NCBI GenBank assembly: GCA_900018345.1
Contig: FCNA01000157.1
Coordinates: forward strand, 1 to 44,416
DNA length: 44,416 nt
DNA from: Clostridiales bacterium CHKCI006
GTDB taxonomy: Bacteria > Bacillota_I > Bacilli_A > Erysipelotrichales > Coprobacillaceae
Direction of reading: 5' to 3'
A program made the translations under genes and the position numbers. The first letter of the stretch is position 1; the number at the start of each line of letters is the position of its first letter. Below are positions 35,036 through 42,816 of the stretch, piece after piece. The notes under the pieces are model-generated. The model searched no databases. It worked only from the letters and a program-made list of their open reading frames with translations, and was not told where the DNA came from.

Positions 35036-36328
35036 CTATATAATAGTCTGAATTTTTTGACAGAGTGCGTCGACGATGGCTGGATCAAGCAGATCATCAT
35101 GTGTTTGTAATAAGCGTGTCCATCGTCCATCCTGTTTGGTTTGAAAATAAGATTTGAATAGCGGCAGCTTTGCAAGTAAACGCAGGGTATCTTTCCCATA
35201 AGCCTTTAGCTGACGTGGCAGGATGTTTTTTCTGGATACCGTTTGATGTACTTGATTATGATGTGTTTCTATCCAATGGATCAGCAGTTCATAAGCGGGC
35301 TGATCCTGTAAATAGTAATGCTGTGCAAAAAGAGCCGGATCGACCGGTTTTCCACCTGTGTGCATCAGCCATGTGAAGTCCTCTTCATTGCGGATCATAT
35401 TGGGGAAATGACGATAGAAGGAATAATCCAGTGTATCGGGCAAAGGGGTCGTTCGAAAGAGATAGAAAGGGATCTTCGCCAGGCTGCATTCGATGCCGCT
35501 AGTGGAATGAAAGGAGAGGCAGCATTGGCTAGCCAGGATCCAATCGCCTAGCGTATTCGCATAGATGACTTTAAACTGATGCGGAAATTGCCGGGTCAGT
35601 TTTTTGAGCTCGCTATTTTCATTTTCCCGCATCGCATAGGCAGGATGCGGGCGATAAATAAAGATCTTGTCCTGATTGGTAGCGAGATATTGTCGTACCA
35701 TGGTGAGAAATTGCGTTAAGTTTTGTTTGGCAATATGACTTTTCGTATCAATATCCTGATCAATCCGCCGGGCATTATCACGCTCTGATGGACGCATGAG
35801 ATGATAGGCATTGGCGATAAATAAGACCCAATCCTTTTTGGCATCCAATTCGAAACGTTCTGCCAGTATGGTTCTATTTTGACTGAGTCCAGTCAGCGGG
35901 GGACGATAAAAATCCAGTCTGAGATTGCCGGCAGGAATGATATGTGACGGATCGACGCCGCTTGTGAGCAGGCCTTCTGTAAAGCGTGTGCCCCAGGAAA
36001 GATGGTATATCTTTCTGGATCGACCTTGGGGGAGGGTAGTATTATGACTGTCGTTTCCGGAATACTGTTCATGATGTAGATTGATGATTTGGATATTTGG
36101 AGAATGATGGTAAAAACATTCCCAGAAGTCCATATCGTGATCGTGATAGGCCCAGGGAATCAGCAGATAATCTGCCTGATAACGGGTCGGCAGTTTTTCC
36201 TTGTTCGGATAGATGCCATCAATGGCGACCAGGTAACCGCGTTGTTGCAAGGCCACCTTCAAGAGACAGGCACTTTCCAGTTCCCGTGCGACATGTTCTA
36301 TAACAATTAAAACATCTACCTTTTGCAT
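35036..36328 (-). CDS. Surface carbohydrate biosynthesis protein, putative glycosyltransferase
   Basis: A 430-residue soluble protein with a GT-B-like layout. The C-terminal half has IYRPHPAYAM and CCLSFHSTSGIECSLAKIPF, a donor-site pattern seen in glycan and polyol-phosphate transferases of surface polymer pathways. The N-terminus (VDVLIVIEHVARELESA) resembles a family found beside sialic-acid-type genes and annotated as surface carbohydrate biosynthesis protein. Directly upstream of the NeuA-PseG fusion, it is a candidate for transferring the CMP-activated acid, but that is inference. AAAGGAGG precedes the ATG by nine bases. Confidence 0.6.
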   Translation of the reverse strand: MQKVDVLIVIEHVARELESACLLKVALQQRGYLVAIDGIYPNKEKLPTRYQADYLLIPWAYHDHDMDFWECFYHHSPNIQIINLHHEQYSGNDSHNTTLPQGRSRKIYHLSWGTRFTEGLLTSGVDPSHIIPAGNLRLDFYRPPLTGLSQNRTILAERFELDAKKDWVLFIANAYHLMRPSERDNARRIDQDIDTKSHIAKQNLTQFLTMVRQYLATNQDKIFIYRPHPAYAMRENENSELKKLTRQFPHQFKVIYANTLGDWILASQCCLSFHSTSGIECSLAKIPFYLFRTTPLPDTLDYSFYRHFPNMIRNEEDFTWLMHTGGKPVDPALFAQHYYLQDQPAYELLIHWIETHHNQVHQTVSRKNILPRQLKAYGKDTLRLLAKLPLFKSYFQTKQDGRWTRLLQTHDDLLDPAIVDALCQKIQTII

Positions 36329-36329
36329 T

Positions 36330-37385
36330 TTAGAGAACCTCCTTTGAGCTAGTGATCGAGCGGACGACTAAAACTGTTAACAAAAGTTCAATACCGTAGA
36401 AAATGGAAGGACCCAAAAAAATCTGATACATGACAAGCCAGGCAAGAAAGGGAAATTTCTGATTCAGCTTTCCTTTAAAAGGGGCAAGAAAAGCAATGCC
36501 ATAGAAGATGGCTGTCAAAAGGCCGAATTTGACATGGAGCACCAGCAACGTATGATGGGGATAAAGCGTTTTGCCGGCGAATGCCTTCAGACCGGCAAAG
36601 CTGCCTTCAGGTAACCCTAAAAAGAAGGTAACGGGATTGATGGATTCCAGTCCCATGATAGCTACCTGACTGCGCAGATCATTGGAGGCATCCAGAAGCG
36701 ATGTGAAGCGTGACAACCCCTGCTGGTATTGATACGTGTAATCGATTTGATTGAACAGATAGCGATAAAGATAGAAAACCAGGCCACTTAATAGCTGAAA
36801 AGGCCAATAAAAGAGTGGGGCAAAATAATCAGCCAGCGATCGTTGACGGCTTAATAAGCGTAGTCCTTCAAACAGGAAAAACACTAGAAGTGATAATAAA
36901 AAGAGTCTGGAATAGGTCAGAATGCCCAACAGAAACAATAGCCAGCAACGGCGCTTTGCCTGATAGTAAGCCTGGATTGCCAGAAACCCGATGAAATAAC
37001 CGGTGTAGTTTCTATCCGGGATGGTACTATTTATGGTTAATGGCAGGTCGAATGACAGGATGGTTTGGCCGAATGTCATCAGTATGAATAGCCAGCTGAT
37101 GACCTTAAAAACATCCTCCAGATTACGGGGCAGTTCTTCTAGCCAATTTTGATAGATGACAAACAGTAATCCTAAATAAAGATAATCCAGACCGATTTCC
37201 TGGTAGAAAAGCAGTTTGGCTAAAAAGAGGATGAACAGCAGCAGGCTCAAGAAGGGGATGTGTGGATCTTTCATGAGATAGAGAAAGGCACTTAAGCTAA
37301 AGGCATAGCGAAGCAAGGTAAAAATCAGAAAATTGTCTTGAAATCCCATGGGAATGACGTAGATCATCACCAGCAGAAAGCCCAT
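36330..37385 (-). CDS. Wzy-like polymerase (membrane protein)
   Basis: A polytopic membrane protein, 351 residues from the preferred start, with about ten hydrophobic segments and a loop containing RNYTGYFIGF and PHHTLLVLHVKFG, consistent with O-antigen/capsule polymerases. Sequence conservation in this family is poor, so the call rests on topology and operon position. The frame is open upstream to 37496, but that would overlap the GT2 gene by 104 bases without a ribosome site. The ATG at 37385, seven bases after the GT2 stop and with a weak AGAAG, is preferred. Confidence 0.7.
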   Translation of the reverse strand: MGFLLVMIYVIPMGFQDNFLIFTLLRYAFSLSAFLYLMKDPHIPFLSLLLFILFLAKLLFYQEIGLDYLYLGLLFVIYQNWLEELPRNLEDVFKVISWLFILMTFGQTILSFDLPLTINSTIPDRNYTGYFIGFLAIQAYYQAKRRCWLLFLLGILTYSRLFLLSLLVFFLFEGLRLLSRQRSLADYFAPLFYWPFQLLSGLVFYLYRYLFNQIDYTYQYQQGLSRFTSLLDASNDLRSQVAIMGLESINPVTFFLGLPEGSFAGLKAFAGKTLYPHHTLLVLHVKFGLLTAIFYGIAFLAPFKGKLNQKFPFLAWLVMYQIFLGPSIFYGIELLLTVLVVRSITSSKEVL

Positions 37386-37392
37386 GCAGCTT

Positions 37393-38223
37393 CTAGTCAG
37401 TGATTGTTTTTTTGCCTTGGTTTTGACGTAAGAAGTGGGTATACACATGTTTACGAAAAGAAGATGGCATGAGCCGGACGGCTGAACGCAGGGCAACGTT
37501 CATAGACATTTCCAGCGGGCTTGTCATTCCGAGATTCAATAGTTTTTTTTGCAGCGCATAGTCATATTTTAGATACTTCCAGCCACCTCGCCTTTCAAAC
37601 ATGCCATTGCCTACACGCACGTCGCATAAACACTCCGCGAGATTGGTGACCTGCGGGTGAGAAGACAGTACTCTTATCCAGAGCTCATAATCTTCATTGA
37701 AGTAAAAGGACTGATAATTGCCGGCCTGTATGATGGTATTTTTTTTAAACATGACCGTGACATGATTGAAGGGATTCCGCCTTTTGATAAAATTGAAAAT
37801 ATCCTTGGTTTCGATGGGAACCTTTTTGACCAAACCCAGATCCCCTGGCTCTTCAATGAATTCTTCGATATACCCTCCGCACAGCACGCATTCAGGCTGT
37901 TGCGCAAAGACGGCTAGCTGCTTGGCGATGCGCTGTGGGCGCGAAAGGTCATCCGAATCCATGCGGGCAACCAGTTCGTGTTTGCAGGAAGCAAGTCCGA
38001 TGCCAAGCGCTGGCCCCAGACCCACATTTCGAGCGAGAGAGATCAGATGCAGATGATCATGATAGATTTGCAGGACCTCTTCCAGACATGCCGGTAAAGG
38101 GCCATCTTTAACAATGACGAAGTCATCCGTGGGGATGGTCTGCGCCAGCATGCTTTCAATACTGGCTTTAAGAAACTGTGGATTTTCTTTGGCATAGACA
38201 GCCATTAAGACAGAATAATTCAT
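37393..38223 (-). CDS. Glycosyltransferase family 2
   Basis: A 276-residue GT2 enzyme with YSVLMAVYAKENPQFLKASI, a short NVGLGPALG segment, and the metal site RMDSDDLS, then the FNEDYELWIR region typical of capsule GT2 proteins. It adds a sugar to the lipid-linked intermediate primed by the upstream transferase. ATG 38223 overlaps the preceding stop (ATGA) and follows GGGAGGGTG by six bases; the in-frame ATG 13 codons earlier has no site. Confidence 0.9.
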   Translation of the reverse strand: MNYSVLMAVYAKENPQFLKASIESMLAQTIPTDDFVIVKDGPLPACLEEVLQIYHDHLHLISLARNVGLGPALGIGLASCKHELVARMDSDDLSRPQRIAKQLAVFAQQPECVLCGGYIEEFIEEPGDLGLVKKVPIETKDIFNFIKRRNPFNHVTVMFKKNTIIQAGNYQSFYFNEDYELWIRVLSSHPQVTNLAECLCDVRVGNGMFERRGGWKYLKYDYALQKKLLNLGMTSPLEMSMNVALRSAVRLMPSSFRKHVYTHFLRQNQGKKTITD

Positions 38224-38921
38224 CGTGCACCCTCCCTGGTCAAGATGGTTAAGATCGTCCATCCGATGATTTTTAGATCCAGCTTCCAGCTGCGTCTTTG
38301 AATATAGTCACAATCGATCTGCCATTTTTTTTCAGGCGCAATATCGTACCCTCCATTGACCTGCGCCAGTCCGGTCAGGCCGGGTTTTACGAGAAGCCGA
38401 GTCACAAAGCCGGGATGCTGCTGTTCAAATTGACGGGTCAGTAAAGGCACTTCCGGACGAGGTCCGACTAGACTCATGTGACCTGCTAAGATATCATAGA
38501 GCTGAGGGAGTTCATCAAGACGGACCTTGCGAATGAAGCGACCGATGCGCGTGATGCGGGGATCATTTTTTTCGGCCCATTTCTGACCGTTGGCTTCTGC
38601 ATCTTTTTTCATAGAACGCATTTTGTGTACGACAAACAGTTTTCCATTCTGTCCGACCCGCACCTGTGAAAAGATCGGTGAACCGGGTGATTCCAGGACA
38701 ATGAGAATGGCAAGGAGCATGATCAAGAGTACAGAGGGCACTAGCAGGATCAGACAGACAAAGATATCGAAAAGCCGTTTATACGTTTCATATCGAGGCT
38801 TTGGATCAAAAGGAAAAGACTGCTGATGACGTTTCAGTTCTTTTTTGAAATAATGTTCATCCGCATATAGATCGCCAATCAATCGTTCACTTGGTTTATC
38901 CAAATAAATCCCTTCTTTCAC
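38220..38921 (-). CDS. Priming sugar-phosphate transferase (undecaprenyl-phosphate, CpsE/WbaP type)
   Basis: The enzyme starts repeat-unit assembly by transferring a sugar-1-phosphate to undecaprenyl phosphate. The 233-residue protein has one N-terminal hydrophobic segment (IFVCLILLVPSVLLIM, about 52-67) and the catalytic domain signature KMRSM, KVRLDELPQLYDIL, SLVGPRPE and PGLTGLAQVNG. It lacks the extra N-terminal membrane domain of long WbaP. It is the first gene of operon E. The GTG at 38921 has a weak ribosome site; a TTG at 38903 behind AGAAGGG is a real alternative. Confidence 0.93.
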   Translation of the reverse strand: MKEGIYLDKPSERLIGDLYADEHYFKKELKRHQQSFPFDPKPRYETYKRLFDIFVCLILLVPSVLLIMLLAILIVLESPGSPIFSQVRVGQNGKLFVVHKMRSMKKDAEANGQKWAEKNDPRITRIGRFIRKVRLDELPQLYDILAGHMSLVGPRPEVPLLTRQFEQQHPGFVTRLLVKPGLTGLAQVNGGYDIAPEKKWQIDCDYIQRRSWKLDLKIIGWTILTILTREGAR

Positions 38922-38967
38922 TCTCTATGTAGCATGTCCAGTTTGATACTAAACATGCATACCAATA

Positions 38968-38996
38968 ATTAACATTCTTATTGCTCTTTTTGTCAC
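38968..38996 (-). promoter_or_regulatory. Candidate promoter of operon E
   Basis: On the minus strand GTGACA (38996-38991), a 17-base spacer and GTTAAT (38973-38968), about 47 bases before the GTG. It overlaps the divergent control region of the zinc-ribbon gene. Confidence 0.4.
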
Positions 38997-39004
38997 ATTT
39001 TCTT

Positions 39005-39033
39005 TAGACATGTAAAAATGAATGTGATATGAT
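39005..39033 (+). promoter_or_regulatory. Promoter of the zinc-ribbon membrane protein gene
   Basis: TAGACA (39005-39010), a 17-base spacer and TATGAT (39028-39033), 28 bases before the ATG. Confidence 0.65.
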
Positions 39034-39060
39034 TATGTTATAAGAAAGAGGGGATAAAAT

Positions 39061-39678
39061 ATGTATTGTTCAAAATGTGGTTCTAAGATTCCTGATGGAG
39101 CTAACTATTGTCCAAATTGTCAGGCACCGGTCAATGGTGGTAACGCAAATGAAATGAAAGACAGGTTCATGGGGAAGTCTAGTGAATTTGGTCAGAACGT
39201 GAAAAACATGTCTTCACAGGTCATGAGCGATATCAATAGCGGCGGTATCCAGCGTGCCTTTGAACGCGGGGAAGCCGATATGATCACATTGATCTGTGCA
39301 GTTGTCGGACTGATGTCTGCCTTCCTGCCAGCTTTAAGCTTCAGAATGAGCGGTGTTTCAGTTTCCATCGGATTCTTCTCATTACGCAAGATCTTTGATT
39401 TAGGTGATATGGGATTTGAATCCTTTGCGGTATTGTTGATTGCTATTCTGGTGATCTTAGCAGGACTCCTGGGCATTGTGAGTGCTTGTACTAAAAACAA
39501 GTTTCTGGCACGCATCGTAGGAATTGTCTTTGCGGTCATTGGCGTGATTGGTTTCTTTGTTATCAATTCTCAATTGGGTGAAATTGATATGGGATCCGTT
39601 GGTGTTGGATGGGCTATCTATGTGATGGTTCTTGCCGGTATTGCCATGGTTGTGTCGACATATATCGAAAAGAAATAA
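39061..39678 (+). CDS. Zinc-ribbon domain membrane protein of unknown function
   Basis: A 205-residue protein with an N-terminal zinc ribbon (CSKCGSKIPDGANYCPNC, residues 3-20), a glycine/charged linker, and four hydrophobic segments from about residue 75 to the end. Such zinc-ribbon membrane proteins are common in Bacillota without a defined role. It is a single-gene unit between two divergent/convergent glycan-related units. AAGAGGGGAT precedes the ATG. Confidence 0.8.
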   Translation: MYCSKCGSKIPDGANYCPNCQAPVNGGNANEMKDRFMGKSSEFGQNVKNMSSQVMSDINSGGIQRAFERGEADMITLICAVVGLMSAFLPALSFRMSGVSVSIGFFSLRKIFDLGDMGFESFAVLLIAILVILAGLLGIVSACTKNKFLARIVGIVFAVIGVIGFFVINSQLGEIDMGSVGVGWAIYVMVLAGIAMVVSTYIEKK

Positions 39679-39683
39679 AAATA

Positions 39684-39728
39684 AAAACAGCCATGATTGA
39701 AAAATCTCAAATCATGACTGTTTTTTTT
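39684..39728. terminator. Bidirectional terminator
   Basis: AAAACAGCCATGATT (39684-39698) pairs with AATCATGACTGTTTT (39710-39724) with one mismatch, and T residues follow. It serves both the zinc-ribbon gene and the convergent LytTR gene. Confidence 0.85.
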
Positions 39729-39730
39729 TA

Positions 39731-40435
39731 TTAATTTGGCATATCGCAGAAAAAGAGAAACGAAGCATGAACTTCTTTGAAGCGACGTGTCGCTACCTTC
39801 AGACATTCTCCGTTGCGAAGATAAATGTGTTTGTTATTTAAGTTTTTGATATGCATCCAGTTCACGATCACGCCTTTATTGATCGGGCACAGGTGGTAAG
39901 TATTATAGGCTTCTAAAACCTGATAGAGGGGTGCCTGAACGTGAACGATACCCTGGTTTTGCGTATGAATGTCTGTATGACGATCATGATGATCGATATA
40001 AAGTATGTCTTGCAGTGGGATCCGCTGTATCTTTCCATCAAGGGTCTCAAAGTTCTGGACATAATTATTCAGATATAACGAATCCAATACAGAATCGATC
40101 GCTCTTTCAAAGCGATCGGCATAATCCTGTTTTAATAAAGTAATGGCATAGATAAGTTGCTTCAATTCGACTTGGTAGGAAAGTTTTTCAGCCAAAAAGA
40201 GCATGTGACTGCGATAAGTTTGAAACCACTCCTGAGATATCTGGATATAGTCCAAGTGATCTTCGCAGTCAATAAAAATGGCTTCAAAATGTTCATGGTT
40301 GTCAAAAGTCGAAGCGTCCTCAAATTCCACAAAATGAGCTTGAACTGAGGCACGTGCAAATCTTGCTTGAATACGCGCAAGCATATCAAGGCGCTGCGTG
40401 GCATCACGCGAAATGATGGCAATGGGGTAGATCAT
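39731..40435 (-). CDS. LytTR-domain response regulator with degenerate receiver
   Basis: A 234-residue regulator. The C-terminal ~105 residues form a LytTR DNA-binding domain (FETLDGKIQRIPLQDILYI in part, then NWMHIKNLNNKHIYLRNGE and VATRRFKEV). The N-terminal ~115 residues look like a receiver: AIFIDCE offers a phospho-acceptor-like Asp, but the N-terminal acidic pair expected after the first strand is not visible (IAIISRDATQ). No sensor kinase gene is adjacent. ATG 40435 is chosen because AAGGAG lies eight bases upstream. Confidence 0.85.
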   Translation of the reverse strand: MIYPIAIISRDATQRLDMLARIQARFARASVQAHFVEFEDASTFDNHEHFEAIFIDCEDHLDYIQISQEWFQTYRSHMLFLAEKLSYQVELKQLIYAITLLKQDYADRFERAIDSVLDSLYLNNYVQNFETLDGKIQRIPLQDILYIDHHDRHTDIHTQNQGIVHVQAPLYQVLEAYNTYHLCPINKGVIVNWMHIKNLNNKHIYLRNGECLKVATRRFKEVHASFLFFCDMPN

Positions 40436-40461
40436 GTGGGGGGCTCCTTTCATACTTCTTT

Positions 40462-40491
40462 ATCATAAGCAATGAACATAGGGAAAAGCAA
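40462..40491 (-). promoter_or_regulatory. Promoter of the LytTR gene
   Basis: On the minus strand TTGCTT (40491-40486), an 18-base spacer and TATGAT (40467-40462). Confidence 0.5.
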
Positions 40492-40562
40492 GTTTTTTAT
40501 GATTTTTCATGGGAGAAAATAACATCTAAGCAGATAGGGTACTGTACTTTCTTTACTGCATC

Positions 40563-40596
40563 AAAAAAGATTTGTAGCAATCAGCTGCAAATCTTT
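40563..40596 (-). terminator. Terminator of the LCP gene
   Basis: AAAGATTTGTAGC (40566-40578) and GCTGCAAATCTTT (40584-40596) pair with one mismatch; A residues at 40563-40568 give the T tract on the minus strand. Confidence 0.85.
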
Positions 40597-40607
40597 CTTT
40601 CACTCGT

Positions 40608-42092
40608 TTATTCAGTGACTGTAATTCTTTGTCCGCTCTCCATCGCATCGATGTATGTTTTGGCCTGAGTGACTGTGCTTTGATCAGGAATCATAACATA
40701 TAAAGGCGTTGATCCATAAGAATAAGTCGATCGGCTAGCACCGCTGCCATCCAGTGAATAAGTTTGAATATCCCAGCTGGACATATCATTGAGCTGCATT
40801 CTGACTAATGACTGAATTTCAGAAGTAGATAAGCTGGTCTGGAAGCTGTCAGAGACTGCACTGAGAATGTTGGTGTAATTGGTGATAATGGAAGGAGAGA
40901 TCATCTTGTTGATGATTCCGGTAATGACAGCCTGCTGGTTCTTACCACGTTGTCTGTCACCGGCTGAGAAGCTGTAACGCTCTCTTGAGAAAGCCAATGC
41001 TTCTTTTCCGTTCAAGGTATTGCTTCCGGCAGAGAAACTATAGCCTCCAGCAGAGAAAGCATACTCACTATTGACAGTGATCCCGCCTAAAGCATCGACG
41101 ATCGTTTCTACTGATGAAAAATTGACTCTTGCATAATAATCAATATCAATGCCGATCAAGTCTTCAAGCGTACTCATTGATTCATTGACACCATAAATGC
41201 CGGCATGTGTCAGTTTATCAAGCTGACCATATGAGTGCAGCGTTACATAGTAATCACGTGGAATATTGGTTAAGAGAATCTGATGCGTTTGGGGATTAAC
41301 CGTGACAAGCATATTGACATCAGAACGGGAGACAGTGGAAACAGGACCATAAGTATCAATACCGGTAATATACAAAGTAAATGTATCTTTCGTTACATCC
41401 ATTTCATCAGAGACCGGAGTTGTTTCAACATCCTGCTGACGTTCGATCGAATAGATGACCTTGACCATATGATCGAACTCTTCATCGTATTGTTCGGTAA
41501 TGGCTTCATAAGCTTCATTCATGATCATGGCATCGACTTCATCATCGAGCAGTGCGTCATACATATCCTGGTAACTATCGTATTCTCTTGTCGCAATGGT
41601 TGTTGAAGTGGCTTCATTGATTTGCTGGACGGCGTAATCCGTATTGTCACGATCACTGATCTTATTGATGGCAAAGGTACCATCCTGTACATCTTGAATC
41701 GCATTGGCTTCGCTATCAGCCTTAACATAAACCAGAACAGATTGTGTCTGGTAATCAGCCCCAGAGATGGCATTGATTGCATGGCTCGTTCTCAGGACAT
41801 AGGTTGAAGCAAAGATCATCAAACAGCTTAATACTAAAGATATAATCCGTCCAAACAGTTTTCGCTTGCTATTTCTTTTTTTGATCAATTGGCTGGCTAA
41901 TACCAATGCAAAGAATAACACAACAACAATCACGATCGGAATCGTATATCTCATTGTCAGCATATTTAAATTTAAGATAAGTCCTACTAAGATACATGAG
42001 GTAATCAGCTGGAAAGCAAGGATAGCACCGCTGATCAGCCGATCTATTTTCTGCTTTTTAGTCAAAGGCTTGATTGTCTTATTTCTAGACAC
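40608..42092 (-). CDS. LytR-CpsA-Psr (LCP) family glycopolymer ligase
   Basis: LCP enzymes move teichoic acid or capsule polymers from the undecaprenyl-diphosphate carrier to peptidoglycan. The 494-residue protein has three membrane segments in the first ~105 residues, an accessory extracellular domain (~115-225), and the LCP catalytic domain with TLYITGID, SRSDVNMLVTVNP, NIPRDYYV and FSRERYSFSAGDRQRGKNQQAVI (shown in part), including the arginines that bind the pyrophosphate. The CpsA-like three-helix layout differs from single-helix LytR. The start is a GTG behind AAAGGAG. Confidence 0.93.
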   Translation of the reverse strand: MSRNKTIKPLTKKQKIDRLISGAILAFQLITSCILVGLILNLNMLTMRYTIPIVIVVVLFFALVLASQLIKKRNSKRKLFGRIISLVLSCLMIFASTYVLRTSHAINAISGADYQTQSVLVYVKADSEANAIQDVQDGTFAINKISDRDNTDYAVQQINEATSTTIATREYDSYQDMYDALLDDEVDAMIMNEAYEAITEQYDEEFDHMVKVIYSIERQQDVETTPVSDEMDVTKDTFTLYITGIDTYGPVSTVSRSDVNMLVTVNPQTHQILLTNIPRDYYVTLHSYGQLDKLTHAGIYGVNESMSTLEDLIGIDIDYYARVNFSSVETIVDALGGITVNSEYAFSAGGYSFSAGSNTLNGKEALAFSRERYSFSAGDRQRGKNQQAVITGIINKMISPSIITNYTNILSAVSDSFQTSLSTSEIQSLVRMQLNDMSSWDIQTYSLDGSGASRSTYSYGSTPLYVMIPDQSTVTQAKTYIDAMESGQRITVTE

Positions 42093-42139
42093 TATAAAAT
42101 ACTCCTTTCGTTTTGATACAAATCATTCTAAACAAAGCT

Positions 42140-42168
42140 ATTCTATCACTTTCCTATCTAAATAACAA
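42140..42168 (-). promoter_or_regulatory. Promoter of the LCP gene
   Basis: On the minus strand TTGTTA (42168-42163), a 17-base spacer and TAGAAT (42145-42140) with TG one base before the -10 box, about 48 bases before the GTG. Confidence 0.6.
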
Positions 42169-42250
42169 ATCATTTTACCAAAAGCCTTGCTCAAACAGTA
42201 TAAAATGAATAGAAAAAATAGAAATTCTTGACTACTTCTTGTCTAAAGCA

Positions 42251-42279
42251 TTGACGAAAAAGAATATACAAGGTAAAAT
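42251..42279 (+). promoter_or_regulatory. Candidate distal promoter of loaP operon
   Basis: TTGACG (42251-42256), a 17-base spacer and TAAAAT (42274-42279). It would give a leader of about 530 bases before loaP. Confidence 0.55.
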
Positions 42280-42390
42280 GAAGGGGTAAAGCAATCACCC
42301 TCAATCTGTGTGAAACAAAATAAAAATGCCATTTTTTGTGTGAGAGTGAAAAAAGGGATAAGGAATTAGTCGTAAAAAAACAACAAATTA

Positions 42391-42419
42391 TTTCAAAAAG
42401 CTTGTTTTTATGCTAGAAT
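42391..42419 (+). promoter_or_regulatory. Candidate proximal promoter of loaP operon
   Basis: Extended -10 TGCTAGAAT (42411-42419) with weak TTTCAA (42391-42396) 17 bases upstream. It would give a leader of about 390 bases. Confidence 0.4.
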
Positions 42420-42662
42420 GGGTGGGTATTAAATAGGAGCCATCATAGGATTCTGTTTAATTCATTAGTCTTTACCTTTTGTGCACCTAGTGTATGAAAG
42501 AAAGTAGAATGTCTGATTTAACTTCTTTTCCTATAAATCATTCGATAATGGCGATAACGGATATTTTATAGAAAAAGAAATTTTCGTATCTTCCTGAATG
42601 TGGCTTCTGTCCAGGTGGTAGGCTGAAGTGTTAGAAACGGAAGAGCAACTCTATGTTATTTA

Positions 42663-42685
42663 AAGGATAATTAGTTATTATCCTT
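42663..42685 (+). promoter_or_regulatory. Perfect hairpin in loaP leader
   Basis: AAGGATAAT (42663-42671), loop TAGTT, ATTATCCTT (42677-42685). There is no T tract, so it is not a terminator; it may be a binding or pausing element. Confidence 0.5.
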
Positions 42686-42759
42686 CATTCGCAGAGGTAT
42701 CGGACACTGGATCGTCGCATTGTCGCGTTCAGTCAAGATGCTAACGATAGGTGGTGTAT

Positions 42760-42800
42760 GTTCAATAAAACTTATTGAACAGGCGAAGCCTATTCTTTTT
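42760..42800 (+). terminator. Attenuator: competing hairpins before loaP
   Basis: Hairpin 1: GTTCAATAA (42760-42768), loop AAC, TTATTGAAC (42772-42780), perfect. Hairpin 2: GAACAGGC (42777-42784), loop GAA, GCCTATTC (42788-42795), with one mismatch, then TTTTT (42796-42800). Hairpin 2 is terminator-like and shares GAAC with hairpin 1, so the two cannot form fully together. The loaP ribosome site starts at 42802. Confidence 0.6.
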
Positions 42801-42816
42801 CAGGAGGTCTGATCAC

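Larger units (their letters stand above)
42427..42816 (+). promoter_or_regulatory. Long structured leader of the loaP operon
   Basis: No gene is supported between the proximal promoter and loaP. The stretch contains GGTGGTAGGCTG (42614-42625, ops-like), a small AGAG/CTCT hairpin (42642-42652), a perfect 9-base-pair hairpin (42663-42685), and the overlapping hairpins at 42760-42800. The density of stems near the 3' end suggests transcriptional control of the downstream operon. Confidence 0.5.

Noticed and set aside
37386-37496. A longer N-terminus for the Wzy-like protein
   Set aside because: It would overlap the GT2 gene by 104 bases, lacks a ribosome site, and the extra residues are not membrane-like.
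39192-39566. A 124-residue minus-strand frame
   Set aside because: It is the shadow of the zinc-ribbon membrane protein gene, with no start signals of its own.
42775-42816. An upstream start for the NusG paralogue at 42775
   Set aside because: It lies within the overlapping hairpins and has no ribosome site, while AGGAGG precedes the ATG at 42817 and the NGN domain begins there.
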